Shown: positions 35,749 through 45,208 of the stretch, piece after piece | Position numbering within the stretch: position 1 is the stretch's first letter | How the letters are laid out: each line of letters begins with the position of its first letter | Source: Sedimentibacter sp. MB35-C1 | GTDB taxonomy: Bacteria; Bacillota; Clostridia; Tissierellales; Sedimentibacteraceae | Assembly (NCBI RefSeq): GCF_030913635.1 | Contig: NZ_CP133188.1 | Span: forward strand, 2,666,001-2,730,000 | Length of the DNA: 64,000 nucleotides | Direction: 5' to 3' | Notes under the pieces: model-generated | Database searches by the model: none | Seen by the model: only the letters and a program-made list of their open reading frames with translations | Told to the model about the DNA's origin: nothing | Translations under genes and position numbers: made by a program

Positions 35749-36471
35749 ATGAAAGCATATTATATTTATCACAGCTGTTTTGTAGTAGAAACAGAAACCT
35801 CATTTTTAATATTTGATTATTTTGACGATAAAAGAACGCCTGAAGATGATTTTAATTTCAAAGATGTTCTTAATGATATACTTAAAAGCAATAAGCATCT
35901 GTACGTTTTTTCATCGCACAGCCATCATGATCATTTTGACAGGTCAATTCTTTCATGGAGCAGTTATAAAAAAGAAACATATTATATATTAAGCAACGAT
36001 ATAAAGCTTTACACCGAAGTAAAAAACATATATACCGTAGGGAAAGATGAAACAACTGAAATAAACAACCTGAAAATATCTACCTTTGGTTCCACTGATG
36101 AAGGGGTAAGCTTTTTAGTAGAAATAGATGGGCACACAATATTTCACGCAGGAGATTTGAACTGGTGGAAATGGTCGGATGACACCTCTGAGGAAGAAAA
36201 GGAAATGGAAACTGCTTTTAAAAGCATAATTAAAAACATTTTAATCAAGGACGTTGCTATTGATGTTGCCTTTTTCCCTGTTGACGGAAGACTTGAAGAA
36301 AATTATTTGTGCGGTGGACAATATTTTATAGAACAAATTAAGCCAAGGATATTTGTTCCAATGCACTTTTGGGATAACTTCAGTATAACAAGTATCTTTA
36401 AAAAATCTCAGGCTACCACAACAACTAACATTATTGAACTACAGCATAACAATCAAATTATTATGCAGTAA
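35749..36471 (+). CDS. MBL-fold metallo-hydrolase
   Basis: 240 residues with the metallo-beta-lactamase fold. The zinc motif is SSHSHHDHFD (His57 to Asp64 region), followed by FHAGDLNWW and a final MHFWD His. Resembles the YcbL/UlaG-like hydrolases found widely in Firmicutes. The substrate cannot be told. ATG with GGAGA; a terminator follows after 45 bases, so it is monocistronic. Confidence 0.8.
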   Translation: MKAYYIYHSCFVVETETSFLIFDYFDDKRTPEDDFNFKDVLNDILKSNKHLYVFSSHSHHDHFDRSILSWSSYKKETYYILSNDIKLYTEVKNIYTVGKDETTEINNLKISTFGSTDEGVSFLVEIDGHTIFHAGDLNWWKWSDDTSEEEKEMETAFKSIIKNILIKDVAIDVAFFPVDGRLEENYLCGGQYFIEQIKPRIFVPMHFWDNFSITSIFKKSQATTTTNIIELQHNNQIIMQ

Positions 36472-36516
36472 TGAAATTACCGGCAGATTATTAATTTCAA
36501 CATAGCATATCTGCTT

Positions 36517-36556
36517 AAAAAATCCGGCCTTAGCCTCGCAGCTAAGCCGGATTTTC
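36517..36556. terminator. Bidirectional terminator
   Basis: AATCCGGC-CTTAG with CTAAG-CCGGATT; T runs on both strands, between convergent genes. Confidence 0.8.
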
Positions 36557-36561
36557 TTGTA

Positions 36562-37056
36562 CTACGGATTAATTAATTGACCTTTATCATTATAGGCTTC
36601 GTATGATACCTGCTCATCTCCTGTATATATCCTGCAGCTTACGGTTTCCCAGGTTATTTCTTTATTTTTTATGATATATATATAAGGTCCGGCACCCAAG
36701 AAAGCTCCTTGACCGCTCCTGAGCACAAACCTGGTAATGACAAAGCTCCGCGCACTGTCAATCTGATTTTGTTCTGCATTCTCATCAAACCAAAAATCAA
36801 CATTTAATTCTCCGTCAACCAGATAAACTTCCTGTCGGACTAAATCAGTCATAGCATACTGTCCCTCATCCTTAAGCATTGCAACGGACTCTTCATCTGT
36901 ATAAACAACAGCATTTTGAGGAATCGCAATTGTTAATTTGTCATTGCTGTCTGAGTTTGAAAGAAGCTGCACTGCCGAAACAACTATAACAAGAATTACA
37001 AGCAAAATTAAAATTGTCCATTTCTTTTTAATAATCTTAACCTCCAGATTACCCAT
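36562..37056 (-). CDS. Membrane-anchored protein, unknown
   Basis: 164 residues: a basic N-terminus (KIIKKKW), one membrane anchor (about 13-32), then an extracytoplasmic domain with no Cys in a lipobox. No family recognised. The ATG at 37056 has only weak ribosome-site similarity; GGAGG lies inside the frame before ATT codons, so the start is not certain. Last gene of the secreted-protein block that includes the C39-like protease. Confidence 0.55.
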   Translation of the reverse strand: MGNLEVKIIKKKWTILILLVILVIVVSAVQLLSNSDSNDKLTIAIPQNAVVYTDEESVAMLKDEGQYAMTDLVRQEVYLVDGELNVDFWFDENAEQNQIDSARSFVITRFVLRSGQGAFLGAGPYIYIIKNKEITWETVSCRIYTGDEQVSYEAYNDKGQLINP

Positions 37057-37347
37057 TTCAAGAATCTCATAATTTCAACAAAAAATCTGTTGGATTATCT
37101 AAAAATGTTCACTCATTGTTCCACACGTGCGAAAAGTTACCTTTCGTGTAATTTCGGTTGTATGCATATTTGATATGTAAGATATGAAGTCCATCCCTAT
37201 TATATGCTTGCCTTTACAAAATGATACAACACGAATAGGAAGTAGAGACTTCATATAGCCATAGGTAACGATTCCCGGCGACTCATTATATTCCAATAAA
37301 TTATCTTGACACTAAGAACCGTCCCCTGTGACCCTGTGGCCCTGTAA
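37057..37347. other. Intergenic segment with a repeat-like tail
   Basis: 290 bases. The minus-strand frame 37296-37099 ends in ITRKVTFRTCGTMSEHF, which looks like mobile-element debris but has no clear start. The segment AAGAACCGTCCCCTGTGACC (37314-37333) resembles a short repeat common in Clostridial intergenic regions. No complete insertion sequence is visible. Confidence 0.35.
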
Positions 37348-38397
37348 TTAGTATATTGTATATCTCCAATCGTCATACTCATTCTGTCCATTATCATACA
37401 CAAAATTGTCTGGATCAAGGTTAGGGTCATCAAAATAGGTATAAACTGTACTAGACCTATTCGGATCCATGAACCCATAAGTTGTGTAATCATTTCCACC
37501 CATCAAGTATTTGCACACTATAGCATGTGCGGCACCTGAGCGAGCTATGTCAAACATCGCTGGTTTGCCACTATCGAGCACGTCATACAAGTCAATAAAT
37601 TCCATTCCGGAAGTATCATTGTATCCCATACCACAATATTCATACCCGTACTCATACCATGTTCTTGTCCCTTCAGGTGTTCCACTATACTCGTAATCTA
37701 AGGCATCGAATATGTCTAAGGCATCATATGATGAATCTGTGCGATAATTTGATATAGCGGCTATACATGCAGCCCAACACAATCCCTTACCATCAGGAGT
37801 CGTATCATTGGATACATTTGGTACAGATAGAGAAACATAGTAATCGCTAGATGTCCGTGTATAGTTTTGGATTGGATTAAATGAAGAAAATGTTGCCGGC
37901 GACAACTCATAAACAGGAATGTTAAGCCGTTCTAAAGAGTTTTGTTTGTTTGCTGAAATAATCATGTTATCTGAGGCAGTTTGCATGACCATATGGTCAT
38001 TTCCATCATTATATGCAATAAGAGCAAAAGGAATATTTGTCTTTAAAACATTATTTATTTCAACATTGTTATCAAACATAAAATTGGAATAATACTGGTT
38101 ATTAACAAATGATACTATGAGTTGTCCAATGTATTCACCATCATTGGTAACAAAATACATCCGAGATGTTCTGTTAGAATGGTTTTTAATAGGCACAGGG
38201 TTTGATATTTTTACTTGATCATATGCTTCGTCTCCTAAAGTCAAGTAATGAGGTAATGTAGTATCAATGTATTCATTAAGTGAAGCATTATTAATTTTGG
38301 AATCAACCGTATCAGCAGCAACTACTGAAGTGAATGTTAATACAAATACTAAACAACAAGCAAGAAAAATAGAGAAAATACGAACATAATTTTTCAT
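37348..38397 (-). CDS. Secreted C39/papain-like cysteine protease
   Basis: 349 residues with a signal peptide (about 1-28, ending SVVAAD). After a propeptide-like region of about 170 residues comes the catalytic part: GKGLCWAACIAAISNYR supplies the Cys, GAAHAIVCKYL the His, and GFMDPNRS the Asp/Asn. This is the bacteriocin-processing-like (C39) or staphopain-like arrangement, secreted as a zymogen. Downstream and upstream genes on the same strand encode other envelope proteins of unknown role. Substrate unknown. The Shine-Dalgarno AAAGG is rather far from the ATG. Confidence 0.7.
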   Translation of the reverse strand: MKNYVRIFSIFLACCLVFVLTFTSVVAADTVDSKINNASLNEYIDTTLPHYLTLGDEAYDQVKISNPVPIKNHSNRTSRMYFVTNDGEYIGQLIVSFVNNQYYSNFMFDNNVEINNVLKTNIPFALIAYNDGNDHMVMQTASDNMIISANKQNSLERLNIPVYELSPATFSSFNPIQNYTRTSSDYYVSLSVPNVSNDTTPDGKGLCWAACIAAISNYRTDSSYDALDIFDALDYEYSGTPEGTRTWYEYGYEYCGMGYNDTSGMEFIDLYDVLDSGKPAMFDIARSGAAHAIVCKYLMGGNDYTTYGFMDPNRSSTVYTYFDDPNLDPDNFVYDNGQNEYDDWRYTIY

Positions 38398-38493
38398 TTC
38401 AATTCACAACCTTTCTAATTTAATAGTTTACTTATATTAATGTATTTTAGTCATCTGCTCACAAGATAGCCCATTGGAATCTCCCCCTTTTAA

Positions 38494-39168
38494 TTATTCT
38501 AACGGAAGTATAACGGTTACTATATCAATACCAGAAGTCATAATATCAGGAAGTTTTGCACCATCTTTAGCTAGCGGACTCATTGAATAAGCATTGTCAC
38601 CAATGATAAAATATAGACAGTCATTATCAGCTGCTATGTACATAGGTGCATGTTCTGTCATAGAAGAAAGTGCCTGTATCATTTCTACATCACTATTGGA
38701 TGACCCAAAGACAATTCGTTCATCATCTAATAATTTTGAAACATAAATAAAATTTGTAATTCGTCCGTTGTCGAAAACTGGAATCCAGAATTTCTTTGCA
38801 GTTGGCTCATCACCTTCAAAATTAAATACATGTAGAGCATAGCCACAGTCAATACCGGGAAACATGTTATCTAATGCTGCGCATATATCTTTATCTGGTA
38901 CGACCGAATACATATACAGAGGTGCAACTGAATAGGAAGTAGGCACTTCATATTCCACTACTTTATATGTATAGTCTCCTCCTATAATTTTATCTCGCCT
39001 TTCTGGAAATAGTGATGTTAGACTAAGTATACTAATTGTTATAAGTAGTGCAAAACAGGATACAAGCATAAATCGTATTTTTTTGAATCGGATTGTATAA
39101 GGCTTTACGTCATGTATAATATTATCCTTTATCCTATCAATAGCGGCAAATATAGCTTTAATATTCAT
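38494..39168 (-). CDS. Membrane-anchored protein, unknown
   Basis: 224 residues: cytoplasmic head, one membrane segment (about 34-52) and a secreted domain of about 170 residues. The domain (KVVEYEVPTSYSVAPLY, YALHVFNFEGDEP) is not one I recognise. ATG with AAGGAG. It precedes the C39-like protease gene by about 100 bases on the same strand and could be its partner or inhibitor, which is speculation. Confidence 0.6.
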   Translation of the reverse strand: MNIKAIFAAIDRIKDNIIHDVKPYTIRFKKIRFMLVSCFALLITISILSLTSLFPERRDKIIGGDYTYKVVEYEVPTSYSVAPLYMYSVVPDKDICAALDNMFPGIDCGYALHVFNFEGDEPTAKKFWIPVFDNGRITNFIYVSKLLDDERIVFGSSNSDVEMIQALSSMTEHAPMYIAADNDCLYFIIGDNAYSMSPLAKDGAKLPDIMTSGIDIVTVILPLE

Positions 39169-39294
39169 AAAATGTATACTCCTTATTTATATAAATTCGC
39201 TCCGAGAACGTAAAAGGATAGACCATATGGGACGGGCGCAGCCTGCATCCCCTGTAACCTGATACAAATCTAAGCTAACAATTTAAATCCTATT

Positions 39295-39726
39295 CTAATA
39301 ATCAACCGTCTCACTATACTTTGTAACAATTTCAATAACATCGCCGGAGCTGTCCAGTGCTGTATGGGTTGTTTTCAGGCGGTAGGAGCCTTTTTCAACA
39401 TACCAATCCTTGTATAAATACATTTCCTCATCATCACTTGTATCTTCCCACGTTTTAATGGTTGTCCAGTTTCCGGATAGCTGTTGTAATTCTATTTTTA
39501 CTCCTGCAATATATTCTTTCTGTACACCGGTTTCGCCTTCACAAGTCAATTTACCGCCGGAATTCAAAGTTAAATTATTTAAGCACAGTACAATTGCAAT
39601 ATAATTTGGTTTTATTTCAGTACTATTTTTTAAATCGTCAGTTTCGGCATAAACGCTCGCATGTATGGAATTTACTAAAACCATAATAAAAATAATAAAT
39701 AAAACCGACAGTACTTTCTTTTTCAT
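39295..39726 (-). CDS. Secreted DUF6147-like protein
   Basis: 143 residues with a signal peptide ending near SVYAE and a small beta-rich domain (IAIVLCLNNLTLNSGGKLTC, WYVEKGSYRLKTTHTA). The pattern resembles DUF6147 proteins secreted by Firmicutes; function unknown. ATG with TAAGGAGG. Separated by about 110 bases from the DUF4367 gene upstream, with a possible AT hairpin between. Confidence 0.65.
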   Translation of the reverse strand: MKKKVLSVLFIIFIMVLVNSIHASVYAETDDLKNSTEIKPNYIAIVLCLNNLTLNSGGKLTCEGETGVQKEYIAGVKIELQQLSGNWTTIKTWEDTSDDEEMYLYKDWYVEKGSYRLKTTHTALDSSGDVIEIVTKYSETVDY

Positions 39727-39836
39727 AAAAAAATCCTCCTTAATTTTGATTTCATTAATAATAACAAAATTAAAGAGGATTTTCCGACAGCTTTTCAGAT
39801 AAAAATTTGTTAAAAAAAAATAAAATTTTATAAATT

Positions 39837-40532
39837 TTATTTTTTTACACTCTTAGCTATTTTCACAAGCTCGCTTTCGCTGATGCTTCCTGTCAAGATA
39901 TATGCCATTTCATCATAATTCCAGACAAGAATCCTAATATTGTCATTCTCACTGTAGAGGGCTTCTCTTCCATTTATAGTAAGCTCCTTTACATTTGCGC
40001 CTTCCGTATCGATTGATAGTGAACTCCTAACATCTCTTGTACGAAAGTTAAAAAATTCATCATCTTTTCTGAATGCAAAGTATAAATGATTTTTTTGCGA
40101 CTCACTTTTTTCAAGCTTAAAGCCTTCCGGGACATATTCCAGTTTAATCTCACCGAATTTATAGTTATCTGCTTTTGAAGTACCATCTGTAAATTTAATA
40201 TTTGTATCGTATTGTGTCCTTTCCAGGATAAAATTCATAAACCTAACTCTCCATGCACTTACGCTGCTTATCGTTATTGCGCTTATTGCAATAACAGCAA
40301 TGAAAATCACTGCGGCACGTTTTGAATAGGTTCTTATTCTGCGAGCAGACCGGAATTTCCGTTCTTTTTTAAACAGTTTTTGCATATCTTCTCTGTGTTT
40401 TTCTGAAAACTTATGATTTTGACCTTCATATCCATCCAGTAAGATGTCCACTGCCTTATCTTCGATATCAGAAGCTGCTGTCTGAAGCATCGCATCCATA
40501 GCCTTATCAGTCACATATTCTTTTTTATCCAT
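39837..40532 (-). CDS. DUF4367 protein, probable anti-sigma partner
   Basis: 231 residues: soluble N-terminus of about 65, one membrane segment (about 72-90), then an extracytoplasmic DUF4367 domain (YVPEGFKLEKSE, TINGREALYSE). Proteins of this layout are usually coded just after an ECF sigma gene and restrain it from the membrane. Here the gene overlaps the sigma gene by eight bases. An AT-rich hairpin with a T run spans the stop codon (39812-39846). Confidence 0.78.
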   Translation of the reverse strand: MDKKEYVTDKAMDAMLQTAASDIEDKAVDILLDGYEGQNHKFSEKHREDMQKLFKKERKFRSARRIRTYSKRAAVIFIAVIAISAITISSVSAWRVRFMNFILERTQYDTNIKFTDGTSKADNYKFGEIKLEYVPEGFKLEKSESQKNHLYFAFRKDDEFFNFRTRDVRSSLSIDTEGANVKELTINGREALYSENDNIRILVWNYDEMAYILTGSISESELVKIAKSVKK

Positions 40533-41064
40533 TCAGCTCACCTTCTTTACTTAATAATATTAAAAGCTGTTTTTTTGCTCTCTCAATTCTTTTCTGCACG
40601 GTATCAGTCTTAATGTTTTTCAATTCAGCTATTTCAGCTACAGAAAAACCGTGTGAAAATTTAAGGAAAATAACCTCCTGATAAATTGGATTTAAATCCT
40701 CAATAATCTTGTTCAACCGTTCAAAGCTTTCATTGTTAATAACAATTTCTGTTATACTTGTATCATCTGATGTCATATTTTCATTAAGTTCTTCTGTTGT
40801 CTGTTTTTTTCTTTGATTGTACATATTTATCGAAACATTCTTACATATAGTAACAAATAAGTTTCTTGTTTTCCGACAATTGTTTTCATCTATTTTATGT
40901 AGGTGATTATAAACCTGCACAAATGATTGATGAACGGCATCTTCTGCCAAAAATTCATCATGGAGAACATTATAGGCAACATAAAACATCATGTTCCTAT
41001 ATTTATCATAAAGGCGTTCAAGCTTGGAACCTTTTTCTTCGTCTCCCATTAACATAAAAATCAT
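40525..41064 (-). CDS. ECF-type RNA polymerase sigma factor
   Basis: 179 residues with sigma regions 2 (YVAYNVLHDEFLAEDAVHQSFVQVY) read as EDAVHQSFVQVYNH, and 4 (LNPIYQEVIFLKFSHGFSVAEIAEL, then DTVQKRIERAKKQLL). These bind the -10 and -35 elements. The frame starts at ATG 41064 after AAGGTGG; a later ATG (MGDEEKG) also fits. Coupled to the DUF4367 gene. It likely responds to an envelope signal and may drive the nearby secreted genes, not shown by sequence. Confidence 0.88.
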   Translation of the reverse strand: MIFMLMGDEEKGSKLERLYDKYRNMMFYVAYNVLHDEFLAEDAVHQSFVQVYNHLHKIDENNCRKTRNLFVTICKNVSINMYNQRKKQTTEELNENMTSDDTSITEIVINNESFERLNKIIEDLNPIYQEVIFLKFSHGFSVAEIAELKNIKTDTVQKRIERAKKQLLILLSKEGELNG

Positions 41065-41138
41065 ATTTCCACCTTCCCCTTGTTTTTAAGAAATAAAATG
41101 TTTTCATGTGCGACCATACAGCATAAGTTTTTATATTT

Positions 41139-41167
41139 ATTATACTTTTTTTTTCGGATATTAACAA
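41139..41167 (-). promoter_or_regulatory. Promoter of the sigma factor gene
   Basis: TTGTTA (41167-41162), 17-base spacer, TATAAT (41144-41139) on the minus strand. Confidence 0.55.
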
Positions 41168-41239
41168 GCAAATCAAATTTTGAACAAGAAGAGATAATGT
41201 TACTCAGAATGGCAAAAATAGGGTTTATCAATGTCACGA

Positions 41240-41269
41240 ATGTCGCATACACATAGCGACATTTTTTTT
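41240..41269 (+). terminator. Plus-strand terminator without an obvious gene
   Basis: AATGTCGC/GCGACATT with eight T. The only upstream plus-strand frame is a 19-codon ORF (ATG at about 41195). Confidence 0.5.
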
Positions 41270-41389
41270 ATGAGATTAACAATTCTGTTTTGTTTATCAA
41301 TTTAATTTTAAATAATTTTTAAAAACATATTATAAATTTTTAAAAGACTTAATATATTTTACAAACAAATATATCAAGGGGGACTGGTC

Positions 41390-41881
41390 ATGAAAATTAC
41401 TATAACAAATGAAAGCGGTGATTTTAAAAAAAATCTGTATACCAAGGATATGGTAACATACGAAGTAAAAAACCAAGAAATAATAGATTTTTTTACGCAA
41501 TTATCCGAAGCCCATATTAACGACAGCAATATTGATGTAATGTATGAATGCCTCTACAATTTAATAAATTATGGCTATCTATATACAGATTCTGATGATG
41601 ATATTGATTATGATGATTATGGTGATTATGGTGATTATGACGACTATGATAATTATGATGACTACGATGATGAGAAAGATTATGCATCACAGGATGGCTT
41701 CAAGTTGATTGACTCTGAGGTAGAGTATTTTGTAGACAGCGAAAAAGTCGCTAAGGAAGAATATGATGATGCATGGGATGACAGGCTTGGATATCTTGGT
41801 TCGTCCAATTGGGAGGAAAAAGGGCTTTCCATCACAAATTCGGAAACAGACGAAATAATATTTTTAGGAAAGATATCTTAA
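41390..41881 (+). CDS. Acidic protein with Asp/Tyr repeats, unknown
   Basis: 163 residues. A first part of about 65 residues, a low-complexity centre of repeated DYDDYGDY-like units (about 67-95), and a C-terminal part of about 65 (LIDSEVEYFVDSEKV). No signal peptide or membrane segment. Not recognised. ATG with AAGGGGG. The repeat is tandem GATTATGATGAC-like codons and may vary in length among strains. Confidence 0.6.
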   Translation: MKITITNESGDFKKNLYTKDMVTYEVKNQEIIDFFTQLSEAHINDSNIDVMYECLYNLINYGYLYTDSDDDIDYDDYGDYGDYDDYDNYDDYDDEKDYASQDGFKLIDSEVEYFVDSEKVAKEEYDDAWDDRLGYLGSSNWEEKGLSITNSETDEIIFLGKIS

Positions 41882-41900
41882 TTCCTATGCAAAATAAATA

Positions 41901-41927
41901 GGGCTTTGAGTTATTAACGCAAAGCCC
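41901..41927. terminator. Bidirectional terminator
   Basis: GGGCTTTG/CAAAGCCC between convergent genes. Confidence 0.7.
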
Positions 41928-41948
41928 TGATAATTTTATTGAATAATA

Positions 41949-42740
41949 TTAAAATCCTCTTCCTGCTCCGCCTCCGCCTGAACGGCCTCCGCCTCCGAAG
42001 CTTCCTCCGCCTCCGAAGCTTCCTCCGCCGCCGAAACCGCCAAAGCCGCCACCGCCTGGACCGATAATAGGTGGTATGAAAATATTTCTTCGTCTGCCTC
42101 TTCTTCCTCCGCCTCCGAAGCCGTTAATTATAATTATCAAAACAATTAATAAAATTAACTTGAATAAAGCCCCATAGTCCGACGAATTGCTATACACATT
42201 TCCTCTGTCAACATCTCCAAAAATTACGTCATCATCATATCCGTACTCTTCGTTTACCCTTTCTGTAACCCTGTAAAAAATATTTTCCAAGCCTGCTGAG
42301 TAATCTCCGCTTGATAAATAGTCTAATGATTCATCTAATATTCTTCCTGCTTCCGCGTCGGTTATAGCTCCTTCAAGTCCGTAACCAACTTCTATTTTAA
42401 TTCTTCTTTCCTCCAACGAAAGGAGAATCAACACACCATTATCATATTCTTTGTTTCCTATTTCCCATTGTTCAAAAAGTTCTACAGCATATTTATTTTC
42501 ATCTAAACCCTGTAAATTTTGAACAGCTGCTACTACGATCTGAGGCTTTTCATCTGTATTTTCGTAGTTAAGATTAATCTTAACCATGTTTGCTTCCGCT
42601 TCACTATCTATAATATCAGCAAAATCATTAACATAAAATTCTGTTGTAGGCTTAGGAAACGTTACATTCTGGCCATATGCAAATGTCCCGGTAAATTGTA
42701 ACAAGACCGCCATTAATATAGGCAGTAAATTTTTCCTCAC
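41949..42740 (-). CDS. TPM-domain membrane protein
   Basis: About 263 residues: signal peptide, TPM (YgcG) domain with FVNDFADIID-like YVNDFADIID and VGYGLEGAITDAEAGRIL, one membrane segment near 200-216, and a Gly/Phe-rich tail (GGGSFGGGG repeats). TPM proteins are often paired with LemA. The open frame begins with a TTG at 42761 that overlaps the LemA stop; the GTG at 42740 is ten bases after GGAG and starts a proper signal peptide, so it is preferred. Confidence 0.82.
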   Translation of the reverse strand: MRKNLLPILMAVLLQFTGTFAYGQNVTFPKPTTEFYVNDFADIIDSEAEANMVKINLNYENTDEKPQIVVAAVQNLQGLDENKYAVELFEQWEIGNKEYDNGVLILLSLEERRIKIEVGYGLEGAITDAEAGRILDESLDYLSSGDYSAGLENIFYRVTERVNEEYGYDDDVIFGDVDRGNVYSNSSDYGALFKLILLIVLIIIINGFGGGGRRGRRRNIFIPPIIGPGGGGFGGFGGGGSFGGGGSFGGGGRSGGGGAGRGF

Positions 42741-42757
42741 AAGTATCACACTCCAAA

Positions 42758-43324
42758 TCAATCAAAGTTAACTTCCGGTGCAGTTTCGGCTCCGGGAGTA
42801 GCTTCAAAGTACGGTCTTTCCTCAAAGCCAAGTATTCTAGCCCATATTAATCTCGGAAATGTTCTTATTGCTTTATTGTAGTCTCTAACTACTGCATTAT
42901 ACCTGTCGCGTTCGGTTGAAATTCTGTTTTCGGTTCCTGCAAGCTCATCCATCAAAGAGGTTACATTTTGATTTGATTTAAGTTCAGGGTAATTTTCAAC
43001 CACAACAAGAAGTCTTGATAGTGCACCCTCTAACTGGTTAGATGCCTCCACCTTTTCAGAAGTTGACCCTGCGCCGGCAAGCTTAGATCTTGCATCCGCT
43101 ATGGCAGTGAATACTTCCTGCTCCTGCGCCATAGCCCCCTTAACAGATTCTACCAAATTTGGAATCAAATCATATCTTCTTTGGAGCTTGCTCTCAACAT
43201 TTGCCCACTGGGTATTTACATTTTCATCCAGTGCAACCAATGAGTTGTAGCTGCCAAAAATACTAAATACAAACAGAGCTATCAATGCTAATATCACTAA
43301 TAAAATTATAGTTCCTTTTTTCAT
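42758..43324 (-). CDS. LemA-family protein
   Basis: 188 residues. One N-terminal membrane segment (3-20) then a long helical LemA domain with VDENVNTQWANVESKLQRRYDLIPNLVE (seen as NVNTQWANVESKLQRRYDL) and YNKAIRTFPRL. Function unknown; usually beside TPM proteins, as here. The frame extends to 43348 in lepA, but the ATG at 43324 follows AGAGGTG. It lies ten bases after the lepA stop, so it is likely cotranscribed with lepA. Confidence 0.88.
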   Translation of the reverse strand: MKKGTIILLVILALIALFVFSIFGSYNSLVALDENVNTQWANVESKLQRRYDLIPNLVESVKGAMAQEQEVFTAIADARSKLAGAGSTSEKVEASNQLEGALSRLLVVVENYPELKSNQNVTSLMDELAGTENRISTERDRYNAVVRDYNKAIRTFPRLIWARILGFEERPYFEATPGAETAPEVNFD

Positions 43325-43334
43325 TTCACACCTC

Positions 43335-45140
43335 TTAATCTTCGTCAAATTTTAAAACTGCCAGAAAAGCCTCCTGTGGAACTTCAACGCTACCTATCTG
43401 CCTCATGCGCTTCTTGCCTTCTTTTTGCTTCTCCAATAGCTTTTTCTTTCTGGTTATATCTCCACCGTAGCACTTTGACAATACATCTTTTCTAAGTGCC
43501 TTGACTGTTTCTCTTGCAATTATTTTTCCTCCTATTGCTGCCTGAAGAGGAACTGCAAACAAATGCCTCGGGATTACGTCTTTTAATCGTTCAACAATTG
43601 ATTTTCCTCGTTCATATGCTTTCTGCTCATGAACTATAATTGAAAATGCATCAACCAATTCCCCATTTATAAGTATATCCATTTTAACCAGCTCTGAACG
43701 AACATATCCGTGAAGTTCATAATCAAGAGATGCGTATCCTCTTGTCTTAGATTTCAAAGCATCAAAGAAATCATAAATAACTTCATTTAGCGGAAGCTTG
43801 TAATGAAGAATAACTCTGGTTGCCTCCATATATTCCATATTTTCAAAAATACCTCTTCTGTTTTGACAAAGCTCCATAATTGATCCAACATATTCTGTCG
43901 GAGCCATAATGGACGCATTTACAATAGGTTCTTCCATATATTCTATTTCCTGAACAGGAGGCATGTTTGTGGGGTTTTGCATAATCATCATCTGCCCATC
44001 TGTTTTATATACCTTGTAAATAACGCTGGGAGTGGTTGCAATTATATTCAAATTGAACTCTCTCTCTAGCCTTTCTTGTATTATTTCCATGTGCAGAAGG
44101 CCTAAAAATCCGCATCTAAACCCGAATCCCAATGCAATGGAAGTTTCAGGCTCAAAAGTTAATGCGGCGTCATTTACCTGAAGCTTTTCAAGCGCATCTC
44201 TTACCGAATTGTACTCCTCCCCTTCTGCTGGATAAACTCCACAGTAAACCATGGATGTTACCTTCTTGTACCCTGGAAGAGGCTCACTTGCAGGATTATT
44301 TGCATTGGTTATAGTGTCTCCCACACGGCAGCTTCTAACCTCCTTCATGCTTGCGCACAAATACCCCACATCTCCTGAATACAATGCGGTTGTCGGTTTT
44401 TGAACGGGTGAAATTATTCCGACTTCTGTAACATCAAAAGTCTTGCCTGTGGACATCATCTTAATTTTATCGCCCTTTTTAACTGTTCCTTCCTTAATTC
44501 TCAAGAAAGCAACAACTCCTCTGTAGCTGTCATAATAGGAGTCAAAAACCAATGCTTTCAGCGGATCATTTTCATCACCAGCTGGAGGCGGAATTTGCTT
44601 TACTACTGCTTCAAGAACATGGTCTATGTTTATATTATCCTTTGCTGATATAAGCGGTGTATTTTCACAGTCAAGCCCGATTACATCTTCTATTTCCTTC
44701 TTAATCTCATCAGGTCTTGCACTGGGAAGATCAATTTTATTGATTACTGGAACAATTTCCAAGTCCTGATCCAGCGCAAGGTATACATTTGCCAATGTCT
44801 GAGCTTCAATTCCTTGGGATGCATCAACTACAAGAACAGCACCATCACACGCTGCCAAACTCCTTGACACTTCATAGTTAAAGTCAACATGCCCTGGAGT
44901 ATCTATCAAATTTAGCGTATAGTCATGCCCGTCCTTCGCTTTGTACAAAAGGCTTATTGTTTGAAGCTTAATTGTTATTCCTCTCTCACGTTCCAGATCC
45001 ATATTATCTAAAACTTGCTGCTGCATCTCTCTGTGAGATATAAGTCCTGTATTTTCTATTAATCTATCTGCTAACGTTGATTTGCCATGATCTATATGGG
45101 CAATTATCGAAAAGTTTCTTATGTATTTTTTTCTGTCCAA
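43335..45140 (-). CDS. lepA: Elongation factor 4 (LepA)
   Basis: 601 residues, usual for LepA. G domain with AHIDHGKST (about 14-22), [14 protein letters not shown] and NKIDLPSA; beta-barrel; domain V and the LepA-specific C-terminal domain ([20 protein letters not shown]). Binds ribosomes and is linked to back-translocation or initiation. Start TTG after GGAGG. Confidence 0.95.
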   Translation of the reverse strand: MDRKKYIRNFSIIAHIDHGKSTLADRLIENTGLISHREMQQQVLDNMDLERERGITIKLQTISLLYKAKDGHDYTLNLIDTPGHVDFNYEVSRSLAACDGAVLVVDASQGIEAQTLANVYLALDQDLEIVPVINKIDLPSARPDEIKKEIEDVIGLDCENTPLISAKDNINIDHVLEAVVKQIPPPAGDENDPLKALVFDSYYDSYRGVVAFLRIKEGTVKKGDKIKMMSTGKTFDVTEVGIISPVQKPTTALYSGDVGYLCASMKEVRSCRVGDTITNANNPASEPLPGYKKVTSMVYCGVYPAEGEEYNSVRDALEKLQVNDAALTFEPETSIALGFGFRCGFLGLLHMEIIQERLEREFNLNIIATTPSVIYKVYKTDGQMMIMQNPTNMPPVQEIEYMEEPIVNASIMAPTEYVGSIMELCQNRRGIFENMEYMEATRVILHYKLPLNEVIYDFFDALKSKTRGYASLDYELHGYVRSELVKMDILINGELVDAFSIIVHEQKAYERGKSIVERLKDVIPRHLFAVPLQAAIGGKIIARETVKALRKDVLSKCYGGDITRKKKLLEKQKEGKKRMRQIGSVEVPQEAFLAVLKFDED

Positions 45141-45208
45141 AAATATGTTCCTCCCTATTTATATGGATATAGGGTATTATATCAAAATTTGCTTATTTAT
45201 TAAAGATA

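Noticed and set aside
37099-37296. 65-codon minus-strand ORF ending in TCGTMSEHF
   Set aside because: No ribosome site or family; reads like debris from a mobile element but cannot be assigned.
41061-41252. 63-codon minus-strand ORF upstream of the sigma factor
   Set aside because: It runs across the sigma factor promoter and has no ribosome site.
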